Positions 36,691 through 45,013 of a stretch of 64,000 nt of DNA are shown here, one piece after another (position 1 is the first letter of the stretch; the number at the start of each line of letters is the position of its first letter). Below the pieces are notes generated by a model that made no database searches, was not told the origin of the DNA, and was given only the letters and a program-made list of their open reading frames with translations. The DNA is from PLanc-01 sp034678485 (GTDB lineage Bacteria; Planctomycetota; Phycisphaerae; Sedimentisphaerales; Anaerobacaceae): assembly GCA_034678485.1 (NCBI GenBank), contig JAXDBU010000014.1, positions 16,760 to 80,759 on the forward strand, read 5' to 3'. The position numbers and the translations under genes were made by a program.

Positions 36691-37455
36691 TCACCCAAAG
36701 GCCCCACGGATATAATCTTCGGTCAACTTCTCCCTGGGGTTCGTGAAAACCTGGTGGGTCTCGCCGAATTCGACGAGCCTGCCCAGGTACATCAACGCCG
36801 TGTAGTCCGAGCAGCGGGCCGCCTGCTGCATATTGTGCGTCACGATCACCAGCGCGTACTCCTTGCGGAGCACGCGGAGCAGTTCCTCGATTCTCAGTGT
36901 TGCGCCGGGGTCCAGAGTCGAACAGGGCTCGTCCAGCAGGATGATCTCGGGCCGGAGCATCAGCACCCGCGCGATGCACAGACGCTGCTGCTGTTCGAGC
37001 GTCAGCGACTGGGCGTTTCGGCTGAGCTTGTCCTTCAGATCATCCCAGAGGTCGACGTTTTCGAGGCTCTCCTGGATGGCCCGCATGATGTCGGCCTTCC
37101 TGCTCATCAGGTTGTGGATTCGCAGGCCGAACTTGAGGTTGTTGTAGATTGACAGCGAGAAGACGTTCGGACGCTGGAAGACCATGCCCACCTTGCGCCG
37201 CAGGGCGATCAGGTCGGTCTGGTGGTCGATGATGTTCTCGCTATCGATCAGGATCTGACCCTGCATGGAGGAGTGCTCGATCAGGTCGTTCATGCGATTG
37301 AAGCAACGAAGGAGCGTGGACTTGCCGCAGCCGGAAGGGCCGATAATGGCGGTGACGTTCCGGGCGGGAATCTCGATATTCACGTCCGTCAGCGCGCGGA
37401 ACGGGCCGTAGTGGAGATTCAGATCGATCGTCCTAATCTTGGCTTCCGGCAGCAT
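36691..37455 (-). CDS. pstB: phosphate ABC transporter ATPase PstB, variant C-loop
   Basis: The product is 254 residues. Walker A GPSGCGKST, Q-loop MVFQRPNVFS, Walker B EIILLDEPCSTLDP and switch histidine VTHNMQQA are all intact. The ABC signature, however, reads SLTLEQQQRLCIAR instead of the usual SGGQQQR, so the LSGGQ loop is lost. A second PstB with the opposite pattern is encoded immediately upstream (37496-38251). The two should form a heterodimer with one competent and one degenerate ATP site. The ATG at 37455 is preferred; an in-frame TTG at 37467 lies within repeat-derived sequence and no good ribosome binding site is visible. PstB powers PstAC-mediated phosphate import. Confidence 0.92.
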   Translation of the reverse strand: MLPEAKIRTIDLNLHYGPFRALTDVNIEIPARNVTAIIGPSGCGKSTLLRCFNRMNDLIEHSSMQGQILIDSENIIDHQTDLIALRRKVGMVFQRPNVFSLSIYNNLKFGLRIHNLMSRKADIMRAIQESLENVDLWDDLKDKLSRNAQSLTLEQQQRLCIARVLMLRPEIILLDEPCSTLDPGATLRIEELLRVLRKEYALVIVTHNMQQAARCSDYTALMYLGRLVEFGETHQVFTNPREKLTEDYIRGAFG

Positions 37456-37495
37456 TTGGCAAATCACAAATCGTCAACAGTAAATCGTGAATCGG

Positions 37496-38251
37496 TCACC
37501 CGAATCGTCCGGTAATGTAGTCGTCCGTTCGCTTGTCCCTGGGTCTGGTGAAGAGCTGGTCGGTCGGACCGAGTTCCACCAGCTCTCCCATCAGGAAGAA
37601 CGCGCACCGCTCGCTGACGCGCGACGCCTGCTTCGTGTTGTTCGTCACGAGAATCTGCGTGTAATCGACTTTCAACTGCTGCATCGCGTCCTCGACCTTC
37701 GCGGTTGAGATGGGGTCCAGGCCGGAGCAGGGCTCGTCGTACAGAATGACCTCGGGTCCCACCGCCAGCGTTCGCGCGATGCAGAGTCGCTGCTGCTGGC
37801 CGCCGGAAAGACGAACTGCCGGCTGGTCCAAACGGTCCTTGACTTCCTCCCAGAGGTAGGCCTTCTTCAGAGCCTCCTCGACGATCCAGTCGACCTGCTC
37901 GCGGTTGGTGGTGCCATGGACTTTCGGTCCGTAGGCGACGTTCTCGAAGATCGTCACCGGCAGCACCTGCGGCAGCGCGAAGATGATCCCGATTCTCTTG
38001 CGGAGGATGTTGTCGCGGATTTCCATGATGTCCCGGCCGCCCAGGAGGATCTCGCCTGTCTGCGAGTAGGTCCGCACGAGATAGTTCAAGCGGTTCAAAG
38101 CCCGCAGAAAGGTGGTCTTGCCGCTATTGGACGGGCCGATAACACCCAGGATCTCGTTCTTGCGGACCTCGACATTGATGCCCTTGAGGACCTGCAGCGC
38201 CCCGAAGTAGGCGTTTAGATCGGTGGTTTTGATGATCGCGTCGCTCACCAT
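37496..38251 (-). CDS. pstB: phosphate ABC transporter ATPase PstB, switch-His variant
   Basis: The product is 251 residues. Walker A is GPSNSGKTT, the signature RLSGGQQQRLCIAR is canonical and Walker B is VILYDEPCSGLDP. The switch histidine position reads VTNNTKQA, so the H-loop His is replaced by Asn. Its Q-loop context (FALPQVLP) also differs from typical PstB (VFQKPNPF). These losses complement the partner PstB downstream. The ATG at 38251 overlaps the end of pstA by 7 bases, with GGAAGAAGAG just upstream, so translation is coupled. A longer frame upstream is a shadow of pstA. Confidence 0.92.
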   Translation of the reverse strand: MVSDAIIKTTDLNAYFGALQVLKGINVEVRKNEILGVIGPSNSGKTTFLRALNRLNYLVRTYSQTGEILLGGRDIMEIRDNILRKRIGIIFALPQVLPVTIFENVAYGPKVHGTTNREQVDWIVEEALKKAYLWEEVKDRLDQPAVRLSGGQQQRLCIARTLAVGPEVILYDEPCSGLDPISTAKVEDAMQQLKVDYTQILVTNNTKQASRVSERCAFFLMGELVELGPTDQLFTRPRDKRTDDYITGRFG

Positions 38252-39093
38252 AGTCTCTTCTTCCTGAAGTGGGCGCGGAGGAAGATGCTCACGAGGTTCA
38301 TCAGGAAGACCAGGCCCACCAGCACCAGCGCCGTTGCGAAGCTGATCGACAGCGGGATGTTGGGCACCTGGGTCGAGATGACATATAGATGATAGGGCAG
38401 CGCCATCACCTGGTCGAAGACCGAGTGCGGCAGCCTGGGCAGGTAGAACGCCGCGACGGTGAAGAGGATCGGAGCGGTTTCGCCTGCCGCCCGGCTCAGA
38501 CTCAGGACCGTCCCGGTCAGGATGCCTGGGATCGCGTAGGGCAGGACGCAATACCGTACCGTTTGCCACTTCGTCGCGCCCAGCGAGAGGCTGATCTCCC
38601 GATAGGTGTTGGGCACCGATTCCAGCGCCTCCTTCGACGCCGTGATGATGACCGGAAGGCTCATGATCGCCAAGGTCAACGAGCCGGCAAGAATCGATGT
38701 GCCTAAGTGCAGCAGCATGACGAACAGGGTGAAGCCGAACAGGCCGTAGACGATCGACGGGATGCCCGAGAGGTTCACCACCGACAGCTTGATCATCCGC
38801 GTGAACAGGTTGTCGTGTGCGTACTCGACCAGGTAGACTGCCGAGAGCACCCCGAGCGGCAGGGAGAAGAGCATGGTGCCAAGGACGAGCAGAATAGTGC
38901 CGACGATCGCGGGGAAGATCCCGCCGGCCTTCATGCCCTGTCGCGGCGCCGCGGTCAGGAACTCCCAGGTAACAGTGCCGGCTCCGTTGGCGACGATATA
39001 TATGATGACCAGCAGGATCGGCACGACAATGACCAGCGTCAGCAGGCCCAGGACGGAGAACGCGATGCGCTGGCGGATCATGGCTCCGTTCAT
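38245..39093 (-). CDS. pstA: phosphate ABC transporter permease PstA
   Basis: The product is 282 residues with six predicted membrane spans (first: FSVLGLLTLVIVVPILLVII). The permease EAA-like loop is ALESVPNTYREISLSLGATKW. FNLSGIPSIVYG-type sequence (VNLSGIPSIVYGLFG) is diagnostic of PstA/PstC. The ATG at 39093 overlaps the pstC stop in an ATGA junction. It forms the inner-membrane channel with PstC. Confidence 0.95.
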   Translation of the reverse strand: MNGAMIRQRIAFSVLGLLTLVIVVPILLVIIYIVANGAGTVTWEFLTAAPRQGMKAGGIFPAIVGTILLVLGTMLFSLPLGVLSAVYLVEYAHDNLFTRMIKLSVVNLSGIPSIVYGLFGFTLFVMLLHLGTSILAGSLTLAIMSLPVIITASKEALESVPNTYREISLSLGATKWQTVRYCVLPYAIPGILTGTVLSLSRAAGETAPILFTVAAFYLPRLPHSVFDQVMALPYHLYVISTQVPNIPLSISFATALVLVGLVFLMNLVSIFLRAHFRKKRLW

Positions 39094-40067
39094 CTCCTGG
39101 CCCTTCTCAAGAACAGGTCCGCGATGAAGTTGATCGTGAACGTGATGGCGAACAGCACCAGTCCGACCGCGAACAGAGCGAAGTAGTGCTCCGAACCGCC
39201 GACGGTCTCGCCCATTTCGCCTGCAATCGTTGCGGTCAAGGTCCGCAGGGGTTGCAGGATCGATTTGGGCATGACCGGCGCGTTGCCCGTGACCATGAGC
39301 ACGACCATCGTCTCGCCTACGACGCGTCCGATCCCGAGCATGACTGCGGCGACGATGCCCGAGGAGGCGGAAGGCAGGATGACTCGCCAGAGCGTCTGCC
39401 AGCGGGTGGCGCCCAGGCCGAAGGCGGCCTCGCGATACGACTTCGGCACGCCCACCAGGGCGTCCTCGGAGATGCTGATGATCGTCGGCAGCGCCATGAA
39501 GGCCAGCAGCAGGCTACCTGTCAGGCCGCACATGCCCGTCGAGAGGCCGAACGTGTTCCGCAGGAACGGGCCCAGCCAGATGATGCCCAGGAAGCCCAGC
39601 ACCACGCTCGGGATCGCCGCCAGGATCTCGACGAGCGATTTGAGCACGTGCTTGAGCGGCTTCGGGGCCACCTCCGCGATGAACATCGCTGCGCCCACCC
39701 CCAGCGGGACGCAGATCACAATCGCCCAGAACGTGACGAAGACCGACCCGATCAGCAGGGGCAACACGCCGAACTTGGCGGGCTCCGAGATCGGCAGCCA
39801 CTCGGTCCCGAACAGGACTTCTTTCACGGAATACTGACGGAACAGCGACAGGGAGTCCCGTAACAGAAACAGGAAGATCAAGAAGACAAAGGCCACGACG
39901 ACCAGGCCGCTGAGCTTGATGCACCACTCGATGATGGGCTCGCCGATCCGTCGGCGTTCCACGTCCTGCGTCGCGCGGGATGCGTCGTGCGAAAGAGTCG
40001 TTCCGTCGCAAGACGCACAACGCACGACGCGCGACGAGTTCTGCGTTGGGCTACTGGTTTCGGGCAA
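39090..40067 (-). CDS. pstC: phosphate ABC transporter permease PstC
   Basis: The product is about 325 residues. Six spans start at LSGLVVVAFVFLIFLFLL; LAAIPSVVLGFLG and the loop DALVGVPKSYREAAFGLGAT are the PstC permease signatures. The start is uncertain. No ATG is suitable; a TTG at 40067 with GGGAG 6 bases upstream overlaps the pstS end by 17 bases, while a GTG at 40025 is another option. The first 45 residues are basic and Cys/Ser-rich and are encoded by a palindromic repeat (39960-40045), so the true N-terminus may begin near the first span. Confidence 0.9.
   Translation of the reverse strand: MPETSSPTQNSSRVVRCASCDGTTLSHDASRATQDVERRRIGEPIIEWCIKLSGLVVVAFVFLIFLFLLRDSLSLFRQYSVKEVLFGTEWLPISEPAKFGVLPLLIGSVFVTFWAIVICVPLGVGAAMFIAEVAPKPLKHVLKSLVEILAAIPSVVLGFLGIIWLGPFLRNTFGLSTGMCGLTGSLLLAFMALPTIISISEDALVGVPKSYREAAFGLGATRWQTLWRVILPSASSGIVAAVMLGIGRVVGETMVVLMVTGNAPVMPKSILQPLRTLTATIAGEMGETVGGSEHYFALFAVGLVLFAITFTINFIADLFLRRARR
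39960..40045. repeat. palindromic repeat at the pstS-pstC junction
   Basis: GCGTCGCGCGGGATGCGTCG near the left edge and CACGACGCGCGACGAGTTCT near the right edge are imperfect inverted arms. The element falls in the leader of pstC and gives it an unusual N-terminus. It is similar in style to the repeat inside pstS at 40241-40332. Confidence 0.55.
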
Positions 40068-41010
40068 GGGTTTCTCCCACGGGCACGAATCCCGTTCCCA
40101 TGAACTTCGTCTGACCCTTCGGTCCCAGGGCAAAACCGACGAACAGTTTCGTGATGCCCTCCGGCTCGCCGTTCGTGTACAGGTACAACGGCCGGGAAAG
40201 CGGGTACGTCTTGTTCACCACGTTTGCCACTGTGGGCGGGGAGAACTCGTTGCTCGTCGTCAGTCTCTCGTCCCTCGGACCTTGCGCCTCGGAATCGCCT
40301 TGTCCACGAGCGACGAGCGACGAGCGACGAGATACGCGTATCGCCTTCGTCCGGTCGGAAAGATACCCCATGCCCAGATAGCCGATGGCGCCTTCGTTGT
40401 TGGCCACCTCCTCGACGATCGCCTGCGAGCTGGTCAGCAGGAGCGTCTCCTTGGAGAACTCCTCGGTGCTGCCCTTCTTGCCGAGCTGGACGACCTCCTT
40501 CTTGAAGTACATGTGCGTTCCCGAGCTGACCTCGCGAGAGAGCGTGACGATGGGCAGGTCTTTGCCGCCGAGCGGCTTCCAGTTCGTGACCTTGCCTGTG
40601 AAGATGTCGTGCAGATCCTCGATGCTCAGGCGGTCGATGGGGTTGTGGTGGTTCACGATGACCGCGACGCCGTCGTAGGCGACGACGATCTCCTTTGGAT
40701 GGACGCCTCGCTTCTCGGCCATCTCGATTTCCTTGCCCTTCATCTCGCGGGAGGCGGTGGCGATCTCGGTGGTCTTGTTGATGAGCGACGCGATGCCGAC
40801 GCCGGAGCCCCCTCCAGTGACGGCCACGAACACGTGCGGATAGTCCTTCATGAACTCCTCCGCGGTCTCCTGCATCGCGTTGACGATCGTGTCGGACCCC
40901 TTCGTCTGGAGGAAGCCTTGCGGCTCGTTCGGGTCAATCGCCTCCCCGCAACCGGTCAGAACGGTCGCACAAAGGACTGAGAGCACGATAGTCGTCGTTC
41001 TCGACCCCAT
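40051..41010 (-). CDS. pstS: phosphate-binding lipoprotein PstS
   Basis: The product is 319 residues. A lipobox (LCATVLTGC) gives a membrane-anchored protein. Phosphate-site regions are visible: QTKGSDTIVNAMQETAEEF, TGGGSGVGIASLI, SREVSSGTHMYFKKEV and NEGAIGYLGMGYLSD. The start at 41010 (MGSRTTTIVLSV) is preferred over 41043, because a TATACT -10 box lies at 41045-41050 and would place the transcript start at or after 41043. About 30 residues (SRRSSLVARGQGDSEAQGP and onward) between AIRV and PPTVANVVN come from a palindromic repeat at 40241-40332. First gene of the operon, behind a PHO-box-like array. Confidence 0.9.
   Translation of the reverse strand: MGSRTTTIVLSVLCATVLTGCGEAIDPNEPQGFLQTKGSDTIVNAMQETAEEFMKDYPHVFVAVTGGGSGVGIASLINKTTEIATASREMKGKEIEMAEKRGVHPKEIVVAYDGVAVIVNHHNPIDRLSIEDLHDIFTGKVTNWKPLGGKDLPIVTLSREVSSGTHMYFKKEVVQLGKKGSTEEFSKETLLLTSSQAIVEEVANNEGAIGYLGMGYLSDRTKAIRVSRRSSLVARGQGDSEAQGPRDERLTTSNEFSPPTVANVVNKTYPLSRPLYLYTNGEPEGITKLFVGFALGPKGQTKFMGTGFVPVGETLARNQ
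40241..40332. repeat. palindromic repeat inserted in frame in pstS
   Basis: One side carries CTCGTTGCTCGTCGTCAGTC and the other GAGCGACGAGCGACGAGCGA, imperfect inverted copies built from a CTCGTCG unit. The block is a multiple of three long and keeps the pstS frame open, adding about 30 residues absent from the usual PstS pattern. Confidence 0.65.
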
Positions 41011-41044
41011 ACCCTGCAGATTGTATCGGCCCACGATCTTCACG

Positions 41045-41095
41045 AGTATACACTCCTACCCGGCAATTGTTAGGACAGTGTTAGCGTTTCGTTAG
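41045..41095 (-). promoter_or_regulatory. PHO-box-like repeats and promoter of the pst operon
   Basis: On the minus strand CTAAC occurs three times at exact 11-base spacing (41095-41091, 41084-41080, 41073-41069). The first copy reads CTAACGAAACG, the second CTAACACTGTC and the third CTAACAATTGC. A TATACT -10 box follows at 41050-41045, 18 bases after the last repeat. Eleven-base direct repeats ahead of a -10 box are the known layout of PhoB/PhoP sites. Binding by a PhoB-type regulator is inferred; no such regulator is in the window. Confidence 0.7.
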
Positions 41096-41189
41096 AACTC
41101 GGTTATGCCTGATTGGCGCGCCCCATGAAGTGAGTTCCCGGAAAGGTCGAACACATCAAAGATCAAACACCAAATACCAAAACAGCAGA

Positions 41190-41207
41190 GTCCCGCCGTG
41201 GCGGGAC
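41190..41207 (-). terminator. possible terminator after the isomerase-like gene
   Basis: GTCCCGCC-GT-GGCGGGAC is a perfect 8-base hairpin 42 bases after the stop at 41249. On the minus strand it is followed by TCTGCTGTTTTGG, a weak T-rich tail. It also separates that gene from the divergent PHO-box promoter side. Confidence 0.4.
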
Positions 41208-41248
41208 GACTTCCACAGTCTTGATTCTCGCGTTTCGATCTTTGCTTC

Positions 41249-42763
41249 CTACAGTGCTTCCCAGCGGATTCCGAGTTTTCTGGCGGCGTAGGCGAGCGGT
41301 TTGAGGTGGTCGCCGTAGGTCATCATCCAGTGCGAGTCGCGGACCTCGCTGATGAGCTTTCGCCAGTCGCCCTGGATCTCGACATCCTGCTGGGACCGGC
41401 AGATCTCGTAGGCCGGGTTGCCACGGACGACGCCGGTGAAGCCGAGCCAGCGGCCGGTGCTGTACTCAGGATCGATGAACGTCACCTGCTGGCCGAGCGG
41501 GATGTCGACCTTGGGGGCGGCGCCGTACTCGGACTCGTAGTGTGTCAGGATCCGAGCGGGCTCGTAGCGAACGCCATCGAACCGTCGCGGCGAGCTGCAG
41601 TGGGCGCATGTCACGATCCCGTCGTGCGGGAAGGTCGAGTTGTGCATGAAGACGGGCAGGCCGGAGACGTGATGCAGCAGGATGCCGGCGGGGATGATGA
41701 CGAAATCGGACTCGCAGAAGGCGATCAGACCCTCGTCGCCGAGCAGGCCGAGCGTCAGGCACGGCGTCGTCTGCGAGAGGGGCATGATCGTGCTCATGCA
41801 GTTGCGGATCGTGAAGGCCGACGCGTCGTGCTCGCGCAGGAGGTCCTTGAAGACGCCGTAGAGCATGAACGCGTTGACGAGGAATTCGTTCGTGGTCGCC
41901 AGCGTCGTGTTGGGCAGAGCCAGGTACGCCTGGGCCCATCGTTTGGCGGCGGCCATCCGTTCGCGGTCGGCCAGCGTGGCCTGGATGCGAGGAGTCACTG
42001 CTTCGTAGGACACGTCGATGATCTCGAAGCGGTACTTGTCGCGAGCGACGTCCGGCGCCTCGGGGGAGTACTTGCCCCAGGGGCCGCCCAGCGCGACGAT
42101 GCGCGTGCCGACGAAGTTCCTCAGGGCGTGCAGGGCGCGGAGTCGCCAGAGCAGTTCGTTCACGTCGTCGACCACCACGTCCTCAACGTGGACGGGACCG
42201 TGATCAAGACGGGAATTCTGGCCGGGCTCGGGCCGGCCGGTCTGGAGATAGCGGGTGCTCAGGGCTTCGAACCAGTAGTACGCCGGGCCGGAGCTGCGGC
42301 GAGTGAAGAGGATCGTGTCGCGATCCTTCTTCGGAGCGAAGCAGGCCTTGAGCAACTCGCCCGAGCCCGACGCGGCGTAGACGATGACCGCGTCGTACGC
42401 GTTCTCATGGACCCTCGCGGCCTCTGCGGGCGACTTGACCACGGCAATCGGCAGCGCCGTCAGTGGGAAAGGGGCCTGCGAGCACAGGGCGGCCAGCTCT
42501 TCGGAGATCTTCTTCGCCTCCATCACGGCGGCCTCGTCGCTCTGGACACTGCCCCAGGACTTCCACGAAGTGGCGGGCTTGCGTTCGGCGACGCGGTACA
42601 TCAGGATGGGCTGAACCACGAGGGTCCGACCCGTGCAGAGCATGGCTCTCTTCGGGTCCCAACCTTCCGGATCGGCTGCCGTAGATGAGGAGGAGTTCAA
42701 ACCGAGGACGCCGGCGGCGATGCCTGCGCCGGTCAGGCCGAGGAATTCTCTGCGGTTGGGCAT
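41249..42763 (-). CDS. Tat-exported protein resembling L-fucose isomerase-type enzymes
   Basis: The product is 504 residues. It has a twin-arginine signal (NRREFLGLTGAGIAAGVLGL). The body has an alternating alpha/beta layout, with AYDAVIVYAASGSGELLKAC near residue 120, NFVGTRIVALGGPWGKY near 225 and PCLTLGLLGDEGLIAFCESD near 345. The latter resembles the C-terminal region of L-fucose/L-arabinose isomerase-like proteins (E/D metal ligands, 'cEsD'). The family call is tentative, and an exported isomerase would be unusual; a binding role is possible. GGAG 6 bases before the ATG at 42763 supports this start over 42766. It lies 78 bases after the c-di-GMP gene on the same strand. Confidence 0.6.
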   Translation of the reverse strand: MPNRREFLGLTGAGIAAGVLGLNSSSSTAADPEGWDPKRAMLCTGRTLVVQPILMYRVAERKPATSWKSWGSVQSDEAAVMEAKKISEELAALCSQAPFPLTALPIAVVKSPAEAARVHENAYDAVIVYAASGSGELLKACFAPKKDRDTILFTRRSSGPAYYWFEALSTRYLQTGRPEPGQNSRLDHGPVHVEDVVVDDVNELLWRLRALHALRNFVGTRIVALGGPWGKYSPEAPDVARDKYRFEIIDVSYEAVTPRIQATLADRERMAAAKRWAQAYLALPNTTLATTNEFLVNAFMLYGVFKDLLREHDASAFTIRNCMSTIMPLSQTTPCLTLGLLGDEGLIAFCESDFVIIPAGILLHHVSGLPVFMHNSTFPHDGIVTCAHCSSPRRFDGVRYEPARILTHYESEYGAAPKVDIPLGQQVTFIDPEYSTGRWLGFTGVVRGNPAYEICRSQQDVEIQGDWRKLISEVRDSHWMMTYGDHLKPLAYAARKLGIRWEAL

Positions 42764-42841
42764 CATGTTCTCCTGCAAGAAACAGCAGGAGGATTATACC
42801 ACGGCTGCAAGCCGGGCACAAATCTCTCGGTTCGGATTCGA

Positions 42842-45013
42842 CTATTGTCCGAGGACGACGGTCTCTGCGACCGCTGCGTGCGCCGGTTCTTTGTCCTCCA
42901 TCAATGGTTCGCAGGTCGCGAGCAGGTCCTGGACCTTGATATCCTTGACGCTGGTTTCGGTGTGCTGGGCGATGGACTCGACCCACGCGACCATGGCGAT
43001 CACCACCGCGGGATCGAACTCGTATCCGGAGGAATCCTTCAGCATGGCCAGCGCTTCGCGGATCGGGCGTGAGCTGTGATAGGCGCGATTGGAGGTCAGC
43101 GCGTCGAAGGTGTCTGCGACCGCGATGATGCGAGCCCCCAGCGGAATCGCGGTTCGGGCCAGTCCGTCGGGATAGCCTTGGCCGTTCCACTTCTCGTGGT
43201 GGTGCCGGACGATGGCGATTTCGGTCTCGAGGAAGCTCATCTTCTCGAGGATTCGCACCGCGATCAGGGGATGCTGCTCGATGACTCGTCGTTCGTGGCC
43301 GGTGAGGTGATCGGGCTTGAACAGGACCGCGTCGGGGACGCCGATTTTGCCGATGTCGTGGATCATAGCGGAGCGTTGTATCAGGTCCACGTACTTCGGT
43401 CCCAGCTCCATCATGCGAGCGATCTCGACCGAGTAGGCGGTGACGTTCTCGGAGTGCTTGCGTGCGTAGGTGTCCTTGGCTTCGAGGGCCTGGACGAGGC
43501 TCCAGATGCTCTCCATGAACACTTTCTCCGCCTTCTCCGAGAGGCCCATGATCCGCCTTTGGAGTCTCTTGATCCGCTCGATTTCGATATCGCTGGCGTT
43601 CAGGAGGCGAGCCATCTCCTCGCTCCAGAGCTTCACGCAGTTCCTGCCGGCGTTCTTGGCCTCGTAGAGAGCGACATCGGCGCGGCGCATGACGTCGTCG
43701 GGGGATTCGTCCGCATCCAGGATGCTCTCGGCGATTCCGCAACTGATGGACAGGCCCATGCCCTGATCGAAGCGGATTTCCCGCACGCGCGTCCGCACGC
43801 GCTCGAGCAGGACGGTGGCTTCCGGGGCCTTGGTCTCGGGCAGGAGCAGGACGAACTCGTCCCCGCCGTACCGGGTGAGCACGTCCGGCCCTCTCTTCTC
43901 CCGCTTGACGCATTCCGCCAGCTTGCGGATCGCCTCGTCGCCGGTGACATGCCCGAGCACGTCGTTGATCATCTTGAAGTGATCGAGGTCGATGATCGCG
44001 ACGGAGAACGGGCGTCTGTATCGCCTGGCCCGGTCGCACTCCTCGAAGAGCTTTTCTTCGAGCAGTTTTCTTGATCCGACCCCGGTCAGCGCGTCGGTCA
44101 GGGAGGTGAGTCGTGCCTGCTGGTATCGGGTGGCGTTGGTCAGATGGGCGACGAGAATCTCTCGCGTCAGCTTGGCTTTGTATTGGGTCAGCTCCCTGTT
44201 CGCGAGGCTCGACTCGGGCAGGCCGCACATGCACAAGTAGCCGGAAAGCCGTTTGTCTCTGCCGGTGGTTGCCTCGGGCAGACCTACAATGTCGAGCGGC
44301 AGGACGATGCGCGGCGCCCTGCCCCCGCACTTGCTGCACTCCGCCGGGATTTCCTCGTGGCAGTAGCCGGCCGTAGATTTGCCGTCCTCGACGCTGTGTG
44401 GTCCCATCAAATGCCCCCCCACGCAGGGGCAGCGGTTGGAGCTGATCAGTTCGGGCTCGCGACTGCGATCCCCCGCAGGATAGAGGCACAGGACCGAATT
44501 GCGGGCTTCGAAGAGCTTCGGCACCTCGGCGGCCACGATCTCCGCAGCCTCGTTCAAGTCGATGCTTTTGAGACATTTGGAGAGCATGGCCACCTCTTCC
44601 GCGGCGGTCCGGTCCTCGAGGAGCTGTTGGGAGATGATATCGCGGGCGGAGAGGATGCCGACGACTCGACCGCTGTCGACGAGCGGCAGGTGTCGGATTC
44701 GATGCTCCATCATGATTCGACGAGCCTCGCTGGTGGCGACCCCCGGCGGGCAGGAAACCACCCGGTCGGTCATGATCTGGCTGACGAGGATATCCGCTCC
44801 GCAGTCGGATCGGACGGCCACGTGGCGGGCGATGTCCCGCTCGGTGACCAGCCCGATGAACCGATCGTGGTCGTCGTTGACGATGAGGCAGCCCACATTG
44901 TGGGAGAACATCCTGGCGGCGGCCTCCTTGATGCTGTCGCCGCAACGAATCGTGATGATCTTGGTCGGACTGTTCATCGTGCCCGGTGCATCCCCACTTC
45001 CTTGCTCAGACAT
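42842..45013 (-). CDS. CBS-GGDEF-HD-GYP cyclic-di-GMP protein
   Basis: The product is 723 residues. Two CBS domains (about residues 12-135: IKEAAARMFSHNVGCLIVND, SEARRIMMEHRIRHLPLVDS) are followed by a Cys-rich GAF-like region (CPCVGGHLMG, ECSKCGGRAP). A GGDEF domain (about 325-480) carries an intact RYGGDEFVLLLPE and an inhibitory-site motif RGPD five residues before it. The HD-GYP domain (about 520-690) has HDIGKIGVPD and HHEKWNGQGYPDGL. Both synthesis and breakdown of c-di-GMP therefore look possible. No membrane span or signal is seen, so it is cytoplasmic; CBS domains may sense a nucleotide. The ATG at 45013 has an AAGGGG upstream; earlier ATGs extend the frame implausibly. Confidence 0.9.
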   Translation of the reverse strand: MSEQGSGDAPGTMNSPTKIITIRCGDSIKEAAARMFSHNVGCLIVNDDHDRFIGLVTERDIARHVAVRSDCGADILVSQIMTDRVVSCPPGVATSEARRIMMEHRIRHLPLVDSGRVVGILSARDIISQQLLEDRTAAEEVAMLSKCLKSIDLNEAAEIVAAEVPKLFEARNSVLCLYPAGDRSREPELISSNRCPCVGGHLMGPHSVEDGKSTAGYCHEEIPAECSKCGGRAPRIVLPLDIVGLPEATTGRDKRLSGYLCMCGLPESSLANRELTQYKAKLTREILVAHLTNATRYQQARLTSLTDALTGVGSRKLLEEKLFEECDRARRYRRPFSVAIIDLDHFKMINDVLGHVTGDEAIRKLAECVKREKRGPDVLTRYGGDEFVLLLPETKAPEATVLLERVRTRVREIRFDQGMGLSISCGIAESILDADESPDDVMRRADVALYEAKNAGRNCVKLWSEEMARLLNASDIEIERIKRLQRRIMGLSEKAEKVFMESIWSLVQALEAKDTYARKHSENVTAYSVEIARMMELGPKYVDLIQRSAMIHDIGKIGVPDAVLFKPDHLTGHERRVIEQHPLIAVRILEKMSFLETEIAIVRHHHEKWNGQGYPDGLARTAIPLGARIIAVADTFDALTSNRAYHSSRPIREALAMLKDSSGYEFDPAVVIAMVAWVESIAQHTETSVKDIKVQDLLATCEPLMEDKEPAHAAVAETVVLGQ

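Noticed and set aside
42405..44945. Minus-strand frame of 846 codons overlapping the c-di-GMP gene
   Set aside because: Arg/Gly-rich out-of-frame shadow; the true frame has intact GGDEF and HD-GYP motifs.
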